Below are positions 1-9,154 of a stretch of 64,000 nt of DNA, one piece after another. Positions within the stretch are counted from its first letter, which is position 1, and each line of letters opens with the position of its first letter. This stretch comes from RYN-230 sp963723595 (lineage in GTDB: Bacteria; Actinomycetota; Actinomycetes; Streptosporangiales; Streptosporangiaceae): contig CAVRRQ010000010.1 in assembly GCA_963723595.1 (NCBI GenBank), positions 186,001 to 250,000 on the forward strand, read 5' to 3'. The notes beneath the pieces were generated by a model that saw nothing but the letters and a program-made list of their open reading frames with translations, searched no databases and was not told the DNA's origin. The position numbers and the translations under genes are program-made.

Positions 1-1865
1 CCGCGCTGACCGGCACCCGGGTGGAGTTCCCGCTGCTGGAGTCGGTGACCGAGTGCCCTGCCGTCCGCGGTGGACGAGCTGCTCGCCGCCGGGCTGCTCA
101 CCGGGGACGGCGCGGCGCTGAAGTTCCGGCACGAGATCGCCCGGCTGGCCGTGCAGGACGCCGTGCCCGCGCACCGCCGGGGCATCATCCACGCCCGCAT
201 TCTGGATGCCCTGCGCCGGTCCGGCGGCGACGACGACGCCCGGATGGCCTTCCACGCGGAAGGCGCGGGGGACGGCCCGGCGGTGCTGCGCTACGCGCCC
301 GCCGCCGCGCGGCGCGCCGCGGAGCTCGGCGCCCACCGCGAGGCTGCCGCCCAGTACGAGCGGGCGCTGCGGTTCGCGGACGGGGCCGACCCCGCCGCGG
401 CCGCCCGCCTGTACGACGCGTTCGGCTACGAGGCCTCGCTGCTGGACCGCTGGCAGGACGCGGTCGAGGCCCGCGAGCGCGCGCTCGCCCTGTGGCGCGA
501 GGAAGGTGACCAGCGGCGCGAGGGCGACACGCTGCGCTGGCTGGCGTGCGCGCTGAACGCGGCGAGCCGGGGCAGCGAAGGGCCGTGCCGCGGCCGCGGC
601 CGCGATAGCGCTGCTCGAACCGCTGGGACCAAGCCCGGAGCTGGCCTCGGCCTACAGCAGCCTCGCCGCGCTGCGGATGGTCAACTACGAGCACGCGGAG
701 GCGATCGAGCTGGCCCACCGGGCCGCAGGCCATCGCCGGGCCGCTGGGCCGCACCGACATCGTCAGCGACTCGCTCAACACCGAGGCCTGTTCCCTCCAG
801 GGGATCGGCGGTGACTGGGCCGCCACGATGCGCCGGGCCCTGGATACCGCGGTGAGCGGCGGTCATGAAGCTCAGGTGGGCCGGGCGTACGTCAATACCT
901 ACGCCATGTACGTCGACGAGAAGGACTTCGCCGGCGGGGAGGCGTACTACACCGACGGCGTGGCCTACTGCGACGAGCACGACCTCACGTCCTACTCGAT
1001 CTTCCTGCGCAGCCAGCGGACCAACATGCTGGAGAAGACCGGGCGCTGGGACGAGGCCGTGGCCGTGGCCGGGGAACTCCTGCTCCGGGGCGGCCCGTCG
1101 CCAGGCATCCGGCTGTGCCCGCTGAACCGGCTCGGCACGATCCGGGCCCGCCGGGGTGAGCCCGGGGTCTGGGAGTGCCTGGACGAAGCCGTCGGGTACG
1201 CCGACGGCGCGCGAGAGGCCCAGAACATCGTGCCCGTCCGGCTGGAGCGGGCCGAAGCCCGCTGGCTCGAAGGCGACCAGGCCGCCGCGCTCCGCGAGGC
1301 CGAACTGGCCTGCGACTCAGGCGCCGGCTGTGACCAGTGGGGACGTGGCGCGCTCGCCGTCTGGCTGGCGCGCACCGGTTCCGGCCGGAGCCTGCCTGCG
1401 GACGTCGCCGAGCCCTACCAGCGCCAGCTGGACGGCGACTGGGCCGGTGCGGCGCGTTTCTGGCAGGACCTGGGCTGCCCCTACGAGGCCGCGATGGCGC
1501 TGCTGGACAGCACGGAGGAGGACGACCTGCGTGAGGCCCTGCAGATCCTGACCGGCCTCCGCGCCGCCGCCGTCATCCGGGTGGCCCGCAAGAAGATGCG
1601 CGCCCTCGGTATCCGGTCCATCCCGGCGGGCCCGCGCACCGCGACCCGCGAGCACCCGCTCGGCCTGACCCGCCGCGAGCACGAGGTCCTCGACCTGATC
1701 GTGGACGGGCGGACCAACGCGGAGATCGCCGGGCAGCTGTTCATCTCGGCCAAGACCGTCGACCACCACGTGTCGGCCGTGCTGGCCAAGCTGGGTGTCC
1801 CGTCCCGCAGCGTGGCCGCGTCGGAGGCGGTCCGGCTGGGCCTGGCCCGCGCGGCCCGGGCCTGA
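1..1865 (+). pseudogene. LuxR-family (LAL-type) regulator, 5' partial, frameshifted
   Basis: This is the C-terminal part of a large LuxR-type regulator; its ATPase half would lie before the window. A helical, TPR-like middle (for example HEIARLAVQDAVPAHRR, AQYERALRFADGADP) leads to a C-terminal LuxR helix-turn-helix at about 1660-1860 (LTRREHEVLDLI, then ISAKTVDHHVSAVLAKLG). The reading frame changes near 58, near 575 and near 722, yet sensible protein continues in each new frame, and 828-1865 is one open stretch ending in TGA. That suggests single-base consensus errors rather than decay, but a true pseudogene cannot be excluded. The family uses ATP binding and ligand sensing to control nearby genes; the target here is unknown. 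Confidence 0.75.
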
Positions 1866-1868
1866 CCG

Positions 1869-1889
1869 GCCCAGCCGGCCCGGCTGGGC
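1869..1889. terminator. Hairpin between convergent genes
   Basis: An 8-bp perfect G+C stem (GCCCAGCC pairing with GGCTGGGC, 5-nt loop) starts 4 nt after the LuxR stop and lies between two convergent genes. There is no U-tract, as is usual in actinomycetes. Confidence 0.55.
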
Positions 1890-1953
1890 GTTGATCCTGC
1901 CCAGCGGGCCCGCTCTGAGACCGGGCCCCAGCCCCCGCTAGCCAAAACCCCCG

Positions 1954-2341
1954 CTAGCCCCAGACGTTGACGCGGACCGGCCTGATCGTCACGACGACGC
2001 GGGACACCCCCGGCTGGTCGTGCTCCCGCAGGTCCGAGCCGTACCTGGCGCCCACCTTGTCGGCGAACACGTAGTCGTCATCCGGGGTGATCTCCGCGTC
2101 GCCGCGCAGCTCCAGGTAGCGGTACGGGTTGGCCAGGTCCAGGATGAGGAAGCTGACGGCCGGGTTGGCCCTCAGGTTCCTGGTCTTCTGCCGCGACGTG
2201 TTCAGCGAGATGGACACCGATGTCACCCTCGGCCAGGAACCACACCTCGGAGAGCTGCGGCCGCCCGTCGGGCCCGATGGTGCCCAGCGTGCCGACCTGC
2301 GCGGACAGCAGGTCGCGATGGGAATCAGGAATAGCGCTCAT
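1954..2341 (-). pseudogene. Pyridoxamine 5'-phosphate oxidase-fold (PPOX) protein, frameshifted
   Basis: The N-terminal frame reads MSAIPDSHRDLLSAQ, then GTIGPDGRPQLSEVWFL, the first beta strands of a split-barrel flavin or F420 protein. The frame changes near 2216 and the other frame continues with SLNTSRQKTRNLRANP, AVSFLILDLANPYRYLELRG and a C-terminus ending VRVNVWG. Joined, this is about 128 residues, normal for the small PPOX/F420-dependent family. Start taken at ATG 2341, although GTG 2344 is directly before it; AAGGA upstream is a weak ribosome site. Substrate unknown. The simplest reading is an intact gene with one missing or extra base in the consensus. Confidence 0.7.
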
Positions 2342-2383
2342 CACAGCATCCTTACCGGTGTCAGGGATCGTCGGGCCGTCAGG

Positions 2384-2746
2384 TCAGGTGGAGATGTCCG
2401 GGTACGGCAGGGACCAGTGGCTGAGCCGGGTCGCGTACTCCCGCTGGAAGGCCAGCGGCTCCTCGTAGTCCCGCTCGAACAGCGCGATGAACAGGGTCAG
2501 CGTGAGGAAGTTGTGCGCCCCCAGCTCGAACAGCGCCACGTAATCGTGGGTGGCCAGGGCCTCCCGCTCGGCGGCGGTGAACTCCAGCCAGGTGCTGCGT
2601 TCCGCGCCCGGGCAGTTCAGGAGCAGGTTGGCCCGCTCTGCCTCCCACCAGGTGACCGTGCCGCGCGGGTCCTCCCGGTAGCGCTCGACCAGCTCCGGGT
2701 CCCGGTCGATGGTGTACAGGAACTTGTTGACCAGGTACTTGCTCAC
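2384..2746 (-). CDS. LigA-like small subunit of class III extradiol dioxygenase
   Basis: A 120-residue all-helical protein (VSKYLVNKFLYTIDRDPELV ... LFELGAHNFLTLTLF) matching the alpha-subunit type of protocatechuate 4,5-dioxygenase, which caps the active site of the catalytic LigB subunit. The GTG start at 2746 overlaps the TGA of the large subunit (GTGA), so the two are translationally coupled and made in equal amounts. It is the last gene of the minus-strand operon led by the CoA-transferase. The substrate could be protocatechuate, gallate or a related catechol; the sequence alone does not decide. Confidence 0.8.
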   Translation of the reverse strand: MSKYLVNKFLYTIDRDPELVERYREDPRGTVTWWEAERANLLLNCPGAERSTWLEFTAAEREALATHDYVALFELGAHNFLTLTLFIALFERDYEEPLAFQREYATRLSHWSLPYPDIST

Positions 2747-3610
2747 CGCGCTGCCGCCCCCTCCGGATACCAGGTGAAGTACGCCTCCATGGTGTGGAAC
2801 AGGTCCAGGGAGTCGCTGTAGTCGGCCTTCATGCCCGCCCCGGCCGCGCCCATCATCAGCATGAAGTCCATGAACCCGTGGGTGGCGTTGCCGGGCTGCC
2901 ACAGGCTGTCCAGGCTGACCTGGGCCAGCGCCGAGTCCAGGTCGCCGGAGGAGATCCACTCCACCGCCTTGCGGTCGAACTCCGGGTCCGGGCCCTGCGG
3001 CCCGAACTGGCGCGGGCCGCCGAGCTCCAGGGACAGGTGGCCGGTGCCGATGATCGCCACGCGCTGGTCCGACGGCCAGGCCTCCACCATCTGCGCGGAT
3101 CGTCCGGCCCAGCTCCACGAACCGGCGGGGCTGCGGCATGGGCGGGGCGAAGATGTTGGTGTAGATCGGCACGATGGGCAGGTCCGCCTCGGGCCGCAGC
3201 GTGATCAGCGGGCAGGTGATGCTGTGGTCGATCCGCAGCTCGTTGCTGAACGCCAGGTCGAAGCCCGCGTCCATGCCCTCGCGGAGCAGGTAGCCGGACA
3301 GTTCCTCGTGCCCCTGCAGGAACATCCGGGGCAGCCCGAACTCGCGCTCCTCGTTGTACCAGTTCGCGTCGTAGCAGGGCGCCTTGCCGATCAGGAACTG
3401 CGGCATGTTGTCCAGCCACAGCTGGTGGAAGTGGTCCGAGCCCACCATGACCAGCACGTCGGGTCGGGCCCGGGTCAGGGTCTCCCGGAAGGCCCCGATC
3501 TTGGCCACCCACTCGTCGGCGAACGGGGGCCGGTCCGCTCCGGTCGACGTGCTGGCCCGGTAGTAGAACGGGTGATGGGTGGAGGCGATGACCGCGGCGA
3601 CGGTGGCCAT
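2743..3610 (-). pseudogene. LigB-like catalytic subunit of class III extradiol dioxygenase, frameshifted
   Basis: The N-terminal part begins MATVAAVIASTHHPFYYR, with the iron-ligand histidine expected at residue 12, and continues to VMVGSDHFHQLW carrying the second histidine near residue 60. Near 3095 the frame changes; the other frame carries VAIIGTGHLSLELGG, the GTGxxS-type loop with the catalytic base, and ends MEAYFTWYPEGAAAR. Joined, the protein is about 288 residues, the usual LigB size. Such enzymes use Fe(II) and O2 to open catechol rings next to the hydroxyls. All motifs survive, so a consensus error is more likely than loss of function. It is coupled to the small subunit by a GTGA overlap. 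Confidence 0.78.
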
Positions 3611-3664
3611 GGCTGCTCCCTCGGGGTCGGGACCGCGCTCGGCTGGGCTCCAGCGGTGCTGGCC

Positions 3665-4472
3665 TCAGGCGGGGTCGGGGGGAAGGTACTCGGTGTTGCG
3701 GTCCACGGTCATGTACATGTCCATGCCGACCGGGCGGCGCTGCTCCTCGGCGATGTGGCCGAGCAGCCCCGCGGCCCGGGCCAGCAGGGCGAAGCCGCGC
3801 AGCAGCGCGGGCGGGAGGCCCAGGTCGGCGAGCGCGGCCCCGCAGGTCCCCGCGCCGTTCAGCGGCAGGGTGCGGCCGAGCAGCTGAGGGTGGACCCGGC
3901 CGATCGCCTCGAACAGCCGCAGGTGCGGGCCGCGCAGCCCTTCTTCCTCGGCGATCTGGATCAGGACCGGGGTGCGCGGGTCGGTGACCTTGTGCACGGG
4001 GTGGCCGAGGCCGGGGATGAACTTCCCCGCCGCCCGCGCCCTGGTGATCGCGCCGACCGCCAGCGCGTCCCAGCCGGCGTCGTCGGCCGGGAGCGGCTGG
4101 CCGGCCTCGGCCAGCGCGGCGGACAGGAACTGGCCCGGCGTCCTCGGTGACGCCCAGGAAGCGGGAACCGCCGCCGAGCAGGCCGGCCGCCAGCGCGCCC
4201 TGCACGGAATCGGGGGCGCTCAGGTAGGTGAGCCGGGCCGCCATCGCGGTCGGCGTGAACCCGTGGTCGGCCAGCGCGACCAGCACGGCCTCGAACACCC
4301 GGACCTGGGCGGCGGTCGGGCGCCGCTGGGTGACCAGCCACAGGGCCAGCTCGCCGAAGCCCACCTTGCCCATCAGGTCCGCGGCCAGGTCCTGGCCGAG
4401 CAGGGTGATGGTCTTCTCGCTGGAGGTGCCCAGCGAGGTGGGGAAGCGGGGGACCGGGTCCGGCTGCGTCAT
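3665..4472 (-). pseudogene. Citryl-CoA lyase / citrate synthase-like protein, frameshifted
   Basis: The N-terminus (MTQPDPVPRFPTS ... FGELALWLVTQRRPTAAQ) and C-terminal part (GLGHPVHKVTDPRTPVL ... GHIAEEQRRPVGMDMYM) belong to the citrate synthase fold; GLGHPVHK and the late EEQRRP segment are typical of the short citryl-CoA-lyase type of about 265 residues. The two parts are in different frames, joined near 4137 where the minus strand reads GCCGGGCCAG, so one extra base in a G/C run would explain it. ATG 4472 overlaps the CoA-transferase stop (ATGA). Expected chemistry is retro-Claisen cleavage of a citrate-like acyl-CoA made by the neighbouring CoA-transferase. True substrate unknown. Confidence 0.75.
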
Positions 4473-5686
4473 GAGGTGCCTTCTTCCTGCGTGCTGTCGT
4501 CCGGGTCGGGCGAGGCGAGCCAGGCCCGGACCTCCGCGCCGTGCTCGTCGAGCTTAGGCGGGGGCAGGTGATAGCGCGGCGGGGTACGGGAGAACGCCAG
4601 CGGGTGCCGGACGGTGCGCATGCTGTTGCCCGGCGGGCCGGCCACCACGACCGGGTCCAGGCCGACCTCGGCCGCGAACGCCACGCCCCCGTCCACCGTG
4701 TTGATCGGCCCGCAGGGCACGCCCGCGGCGATCAGCACGTCGAACCACTCCTTGGCCGTCTTGGCGGCCAGCCGTTCGGCGAGCAGCGGCTTGAGCTCGT
4801 CCCGGTTCGCGGTCCGGCCCTCGTTGCGGGCGAACCTCGGGTCCCCGGCCAGTTCCGGGGCCCCGATCTCCTGGCACAGCCGGGCGAACTGGGCGTCGTT
4901 CCCGGCGGTGACGATCAGCTCCCCGTCGCCGGTGGGCAGCGGCTCGTAGGGGAACAGGCTGGGATGCGCGTTGCCCATCCGGAACGGGACCACCCCGCCG
5001 GTCACCCAGGCGCTGGTCTGGTTGACCATCCCGGACAGCGCCGAGGACAGCAGGTTGGCCTCGACGTGCTGCCCGGCGCCGGTGGCGGCCCGGTCGTACA
5101 GCGCGGCCACGATGCCGAACGCGGTGTGCAGGCCGGCGATCACATCGAACACCGAGATCCCCGCCCGGAACGGCGGCCCGTCCGGGGCGCCGGTCAGGCT
5201 CATCAGCCCGGACATGGCCTGGACCATGAGGTCGTAACCGGGCAGGTCCTTGCCGCCGCCCGAGCCGAACCCGCTGATCGAGGCGTAGACGAGGCCCGGG
5301 TTCGCGGCGCTGACCGACTCGTAGTCCAGCCCGTAGCGGGCCAGCCCGCCCGGCTTGAAGTTCTGCACGAACACGTCCGCCCGGCGGGCCAGCTCCTGCG
5401 CGGCGGCCAGGTCGCCTGGGTCCTTCAGATTCAGCGCCACCGACCGCTTGTTCCGGTTGATGGCCAGGAAGTATGTGGACCGGCCGTCCTCGGTCACCGG
5501 AGGGACCCACTGGCGGGTGTCGTCCCCGCCCGGGCTCTCCACCTTGATCACGTCGGCGCCGAGGTCGGCCAGCAGCATGGTGCAGTACGGGCCGGCCAGG
5601 ACCCGCGAGAAGTCGGCGACCAGCACGCCGGACAGCGGCCCGGCAGGTACGCCAGGTGAGTCGGGGGTCGGGTCTGGCTGGGTCAT
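4469..5686 (-). CDS. CaiB/BaiF-family (class III) CoA-transferase
   Basis: A 405-residue protein of normal family length. Landmarks are the N-terminal FSRVLAGPYCTMLLADLGAD, the VIKVESPGGDDTR segment, and KDLPGYDLMVQAMSG, whose Asp is the residue that forms the acyl-enzyme anhydride in this family. The enzyme moves CoA from one carboxylic acid to another. It is first in the minus-strand operon with the citryl-CoA-lyase-like gene (ATGA overlap) and the dioxygenase subunits, so it probably activates a ring-cleavage-derived or citrate-like acid for cleavage. The start at 5686 (MTQPDPTPD) resembles the next gene's start, and the upstream DNA carries TGTCCG repeats likely bound by the adjacent IclR regulator. 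Confidence 0.88.
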   Translation of the reverse strand: MTQPDPTPDSPGVPAGPLSGVLVADFSRVLAGPYCTMLLADLGADVIKVESPGGDDTRQWVPPVTEDGRSTYFLAINRNKRSVALNLKDPGDLAAAQELARRADVFVQNFKPGGLARYGLDYESVSAANPGLVYASISGFGSGGGKDLPGYDLMVQAMSGLMSLTGAPDGPPFRAGISVFDVIAGLHTAFGIVAALYDRAATGAGQHVEANLLSSALSGMVNQTSAWVTGGVVPFRMGNAHPSLFPYEPLPTGDGELIVTAGNDAQFARLCQEIGAPELAGDPRFARNEGRTANRDELKPLLAERLAAKTAKEWFDVLIAAGVPCGPINTVDGGVAFAAEVGLDPVVVAGPPGNSMRTVRHPLAFSRTPPRYHLPPPKLDEHGAEVRAWLASPDPDDSTQEEGTS

Positions 5687-5705
5687 CGGCACTGGCTCCA
5701 CTGCT

Positions 5706-5794
5706 GTCCGCTGATCGAGTCCTCCGGACGGATCGTTATTGTTCCTGGTTGTGCAGGTCGTTATCGAGCTGTCCGCTGACCGGACACTTGTCCG
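5706..5794. promoter_or_regulatory. IclR-type operator cluster before the CoA-transferase operon
   Basis: A perfect palindrome CCGGACACTTGTCCGG lies at 5780-5795 (7-bp arms, 2-bp centre). It shares its left half with a second inverted pair, TGTCCG (5770-5775) and CGGACA (5781-5786). Another copy of TGTCCGCTGA occurs at about 5706. The same CGGACA-N2-TGTCCG core recurs at 6712-6725 on the other side of the iclR gene. The palindromes fall inside the last codons of iclR, about 85-115 bp before the CoA-transferase start. Confidence 0.6.
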
Positions 5795-6642
5795 GCGATC
5801 TGCAGTCTGCTGGCGCCCGTGCCGGCTGTCAAGGCACCCGGCACAGGCACGGTGACGTGCGGCACTGACTGGTACCGTGCCCAGTCCGCGCTGATCGCAC
5901 CGGCCGTCTGGAGCAGCAGGGGCAGGTACTCGCCGGTGAGGGTCTGCACCGGGGTGCCGGCCGCGTGCACGGTCACGTTCAGCGCCGCGATCACCCGCCC
6001 GTCCCCGTCCCGCAGTGGCGCGGCAACCGAGCGGATCCCCGGCGCGAGCTGCTCGTCCGTGAGCGACCAGCCCCGGGCCCGCACCTCGCGCAGCTCCGCG
6101 TCGAGCTCGGCGGGGCCGGGCTGCCAGCGGGGGGTGATGCCGGACCGGCCCGGCTCGGCCAGCACCTGCCTGGCCGCCTCCGGCGGGAGCGCGGCCAGCA
6201 GCACCTGGCCCAGTGAGGTCGCCACGGCGGGGAACCGGGTCCCGATGGTCACCGCCAGCGCGATGATCTTCGGTACGGCGACCCGGGCCACGTAGACGAT
6301 GTCCGGGCCGTCCAGCTGGGCGATGGACGAGGATTCGCGCGTCCTGGCCACCAGGCCTTCCATGTGCGGCCGCGCCACCTGCCACAGGTTGCGGGACAGC
6401 ACGTAGGCCATGCCGAGGTCGAGCACCCGGGGGGTGAGCTCGAAGCCGCCGGGGGCCGTCCGGACGTAGCCGAGCTGCTCCAGGGTGAGCAGCACCCGGC
6501 GGGCGGTGGGCCGGGCCAGCCCGGCCGCGCCGGCCACCGCGGTCAGCGACATGACCGGCTGGTGCGGCTGGAAAGCGCGGATCACGTCGAGGCCCCGTGC
6601 GACCGCCTCGATGAAATCGGGGCTTGCGTCACGGCGTGCCAT
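5761..6642 (-). CDS. IclR-family transcriptional regulator
   Basis: A 293-residue regulator. The N-terminal winged helix-turn-helix is visible at about residues 12-75 (SLTAVAGAAGLARPTARRVL, then TLEQLGYVRTAPGGFELTPR), followed by the IclR ligand domain (GTRFPAVATSLGQVLLAALP, LAPGIRSVAAPLRDGDGRVI, AALNVTVHAAG). Members such as PcaR and PobR bind aromatic acids or intermediates. It lies between the CoA-transferase operon on the same strand and the amidohydrolase operon on the other, and matching palindromes flank it, so it likely controls both. Start at ATG 6642; an in-frame ATG three codons earlier has no better ribosome site. Confidence 0.88.
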   Translation of the reverse strand: MARRDASPDFIEAVARGLDVIRAFQPHQPVMSLTAVAGAAGLARPTARRVLLTLEQLGYVRTAPGGFELTPRVLDLGMAYVLSRNLWQVARPHMEGLVARTRESSSIAQLDGPDIVYVARVAVPKIIALAVTIGTRFPAVATSLGQVLLAALPPEAARQVLAEPGRSGITPRWQPGPAELDAELREVRARGWSLTDEQLAPGIRSVAAPLRDGDGRVIAALNVTVHAAGTPVQTLTGEYLPLLLQTAGAISADWARYQSVPHVTVPVPGALTAGTGASRLQIAGQVSGQRTAR

Positions 6643-6711
6643 GTCAGCTCTCCCTTGACATCGGTCCGTGAACCGGCCACGCTTCCGGACTAGTGTGCTG
6701 CGGCCGTTGTG

Positions 6712-6725
6712 CGGACAGGTGTCCG
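6712..6725. promoter_or_regulatory. IclR-type operator before the amidohydrolase operon
   Basis: The palindrome CGGACAGGTGTCCG lies in the 135-bp space between the divergent iclR and amidohydrolase genes. It has the same 6-2-6 architecture and half-sites as the one at 5781-5794. Confidence 0.6.
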
Positions 6726-6777
6726 TGAGCCGCCACGATACGCCGACCGCCTGACCGCCTCGAAGTGGAGGTCCGCC

Positions 6778-8238
6778 ATGACCCTGGTGTTCCGGAACGC
6801 GACGGTGCTGACCATGGACGACGCGCACACCGTGCACCACGGCGGCGACGTCCTCGTGGACGGCGAGCGGATCGCGGCCGTGGGGCCGCGCCTGGAGGTG
6901 CCGGAGGGCACCACCGAGATCGACGCGACCGGCGGCATCGTCATGCCGGGCATGATCGACACGCACCGGCACATGTGGCAGACCGCGATGCGCGGGTACG
7001 GCGCGGACTGGACGCTGACCCAGTACTTCGTCTGGTACTACCTGCAGTGGGGCAAGACGTTCCGGCCGCAGGACATTTACGCGGGCAACCTGCTGTCCGG
7101 GCTGGAGGCCCTCGACGCGGGCGTCACCACCACCGTCGACTGGTCGCACGGGCTGCAGACCGTGGACCACGCCGAGGCGGCGGTGGCGGCGCTCACCGAG
7201 GTGCCCGGCCGGTTCGTGCTGGCTTACGGCAACATCCAGCAGGGCCCGTGGGAGTGGTCGGCCGCCCCGGAGTTCCGCGATTTCGTCAGCCGCCACTTCG
7301 GCACGGCCAACGACATGCTCGGCTTCCAGATGGCCTTCGACGTGACTGGTGACCCGGCGTTCCCGGAGCAGGCCGCGTTCGAGGTGGCCCGGGACCTCGG
7401 CGTGCCGGTCACCACGCACGCCGGCGTCTGGGGCGCCACCAACGACGACGGGATCCGGCTCATGCACGAGCACGGGTTCATGACCCCGTCCACCATCTAC
7501 GTGCACGCGGCCACCCTGAACCGCGACTCTTACCACCGGATCGCCGCCACGGGCGGCACCGCCTCGGTGTCCACCGAGAGTGAGCAGAGCGCGGGCCAGG
7601 GCTACCCGCCCACCTGGCAGCTCCGCGAGCATGGGATCCCGGTGTCGCTGTCCATGGACACCAGCGTGTGGTGGAGCGGCGACCTGTTCTCGGCCATGCG
7701 GACCACGCTGGGCGCGGACCGCTCCCGCGAGCACCTGGAGGCGCACGGCCGCCAGGAGACCGTGACCCACTGCCACCTGCGGGCCGAGGACGTGGTCGAC
7801 TGGGCTACCCGCGGCGGCGCCAAGGCCCTCGGGCTGGACTCGGTCGTGGGCAGCCTGGAGCCCGGTAAGAAGGCCGACGTCGTGCTGATCAAGAACGACA
7901 CCTCCCCGGTCTCGTTCCCCCTGCTCAACCCCTACGGCCACGTCGCCTTCCAGGCCCAGCGCGGCGACGTGCACACGGTGCTGGTGAACGGCCAGGTGGT
8001 CAAGTCCGCGCACCAGCTGGACGGCGGCAGCCTGGCCAAGGCCCGCCAGGTGGTGGACGAGACCGTCGGGTACCTGCAAGCCCAGCTGGGGGCGGAGGCG
8101 TGGGCCGAGGGCATGCACCCGGAGATCCCCGAGACCAAGGTGCTCGACAACCCCTACACATACACCAAGTGGGACGCGGGCTCCGCGCAGTGGAAGGGCG
8201 GCGCCGGACCGGACGCCCCCGGCGGCGAACCGGCCTGA
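6778..8238 (+). CDS. Amidohydrolase of the TRZ/ATZ-deaminase-like group
   Basis: A 486-residue metal-dependent hydrolase of the amidohydrolase superfamily. It shows the N-terminal small beta domain (VDGERIAAVGPRLEVP), the metal-binding HxH in GMIDTHRHMWQT, further ligands in VPVTTHAGVWG and IYVHAATL, the late Asp in SLSMDTSVWW, and the closing SLEPGKKADVVLI. This layout is that of deaminases and chlorohydrolases acting on cyclic amidines. It differs from the LigI/LigJ amidohydrolase-fold enzymes of the protocatechuate 4,5-pathway, so its link to the dioxygenase operon is by context only. ATG 6778 follows AGTGGAGG. Likely controlled by the adjacent IclR regulator. Confidence 0.85.
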   Translation: MTLVFRNATVLTMDDAHTVHHGGDVLVDGERIAAVGPRLEVPEGTTEIDATGGIVMPGMIDTHRHMWQTAMRGYGADWTLTQYFVWYYLQWGKTFRPQDIYAGNLLSGLEALDAGVTTTVDWSHGLQTVDHAEAAVAALTEVPGRFVLAYGNIQQGPWEWSAAPEFRDFVSRHFGTANDMLGFQMAFDVTGDPAFPEQAAFEVARDLGVPVTTHAGVWGATNDDGIRLMHEHGFMTPSTIYVHAATLNRDSYHRIAATGGTASVSTESEQSAGQGYPPTWQLREHGIPVSLSMDTSVWWSGDLFSAMRTTLGADRSREHLEAHGRQETVTHCHLRAEDVVDWATRGGAKALGLDSVVGSLEPGKKADVVLIKNDTSPVSFPLLNPYGHVAFQAQRGDVHTVLVNGQVVKSAHQLDGGSLAKARQVVDETVGYLQAQLGAEAWAEGMHPEIPETKVLDNPYTYTKWDAGSAQWKGGAGPDAPGGEPA

Positions 8239-8287
8239 CCCGGCCCCGGGCTGTTCCCGGACCGGGCGCGGCGGGCAGCATGGCACC

Positions 8288-9082
8288 ATGACGTCTTTTG
8301 TGCAGCGGCGCGGCCGGGTGATGCGCTGCGTGATTTCCACGGCCGGGCATGGCTCGGCCCTGAACGGCCAGGCGGTCCGCGAGGTCACCGAGGCCTTGCA
8401 CCAGCTCGGACCGGAGACCGGCGCGGTGCTGCTCGCGGGCGAGGGCCCGAGCTTCTGCACCGGCGGTGACGTGGGCGCGTTCGGGGCGGCCGGCGACCCC
8501 GGGGCCCTGGTCCGGGGCATGGCCCGGGAGTTCCACGCCTTCCAGCGGGCCATCGCCGACGCGCCGGTGCCCGTGATCGCGGCCGTGCACGGCTGGGCGG
8601 CGGAGCCCGGCCTGAGCATCGTCTGCCTCGCGGACATCGCGGTGGCGGGGACCTCTACCCGGCTCCGCCCCGCGTACCCGGGCATCGGGTTCTCCCCGGA
8701 CGGCGGCATGTCGTGGACGCTGCCCCGCAGCGTGGGTGCGGCCCGGGCCCGCTACATCCTGCTCACCAACCAGGTCCTGGACGCCGCCCAGGCGCTGGCG
8801 CTCGGCCTGGTGAGCATGGTGGTGCCTGACGACGGGGTCGGGTCGGAGGCGGAGCGGCTGGCGGCCCAGCTGGCCGACGGTCCCACCGCCGCGCTCGGCC
8901 GGATCAAGCGCCTGGTCCGCGACGGTGCGTCCGCGGATTTCGCTGCCCACCTGGATGCGGGAGCGGAGCAGATCGCGGCCAGCGCCACGGGGGAGGAGGG
9001 CCGCGAGGGCGTGCGCGCTTTCCTCGAGCGCCGGCCGCCACGGTTTCACGGCGAGCCGGCCGTCCCGGTACCGGCGGACTGA
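8288..9082 (+). CDS. Enoyl-CoA hydratase/isomerase family protein
   Basis: A 264-residue crotonase-fold protein. The oxyanion-hole segments are GEGPSFCTGGDVGAF at about residues 52-66 and HGWAAEPGLSIVCLADIAVA at about 101-120, and PGIGFSPDGGMSWTLPR follows as in other crotonases. Family reactions include hydration, isomerisation and retro-Claisen cleavage of acyl-CoAs; which one applies is not clear. It follows the amidohydrolase with about 50 bp between and precedes an SDR, so the three are probably cotranscribed. The upstream ribosome site is weak. Confidence 0.85.
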   Translation: MTSFVQRRGRVMRCVISTAGHGSALNGQAVREVTEALHQLGPETGAVLLAGEGPSFCTGGDVGAFGAAGDPGALVRGMAREFHAFQRAIADAPVPVIAAVHGWAAEPGLSIVCLADIAVAGTSTRLRPAYPGIGFSPDGGMSWTLPRSVGAARARYILLTNQVLDAAQALALGLVSMVVPDDGVGSEAERLAAQLADGPTAALGRIKRLVRDGASADFAAHLDAGAEQIAASATGEEGREGVRAFLERRPPRFHGEPAVPVPAD

Positions 9083-9154
9083 GTGCCGTACTGAGATCAT
9101 CAAGGACGCCATCGTGGCCGCTGGCCAGGCCCGGCCCGGACCCGGAGGAGGAAC

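Noticed and set aside
6778..8238. LigI or LigJ of the protocatechuate 4,5-pathway
   Set aside because: The HxH...H...H...D order and SLEPGKKADVVLI ending are of the deaminase-like amidohydrolase group, not the LigI/LigJ type.
5761..8709. Long minus-strand open frame of about 980 codons
   Set aside because: Only the last 293 codons (from ATG 6642) are IclR. The rest is the shadow of the amidohydrolase and hydratase genes.
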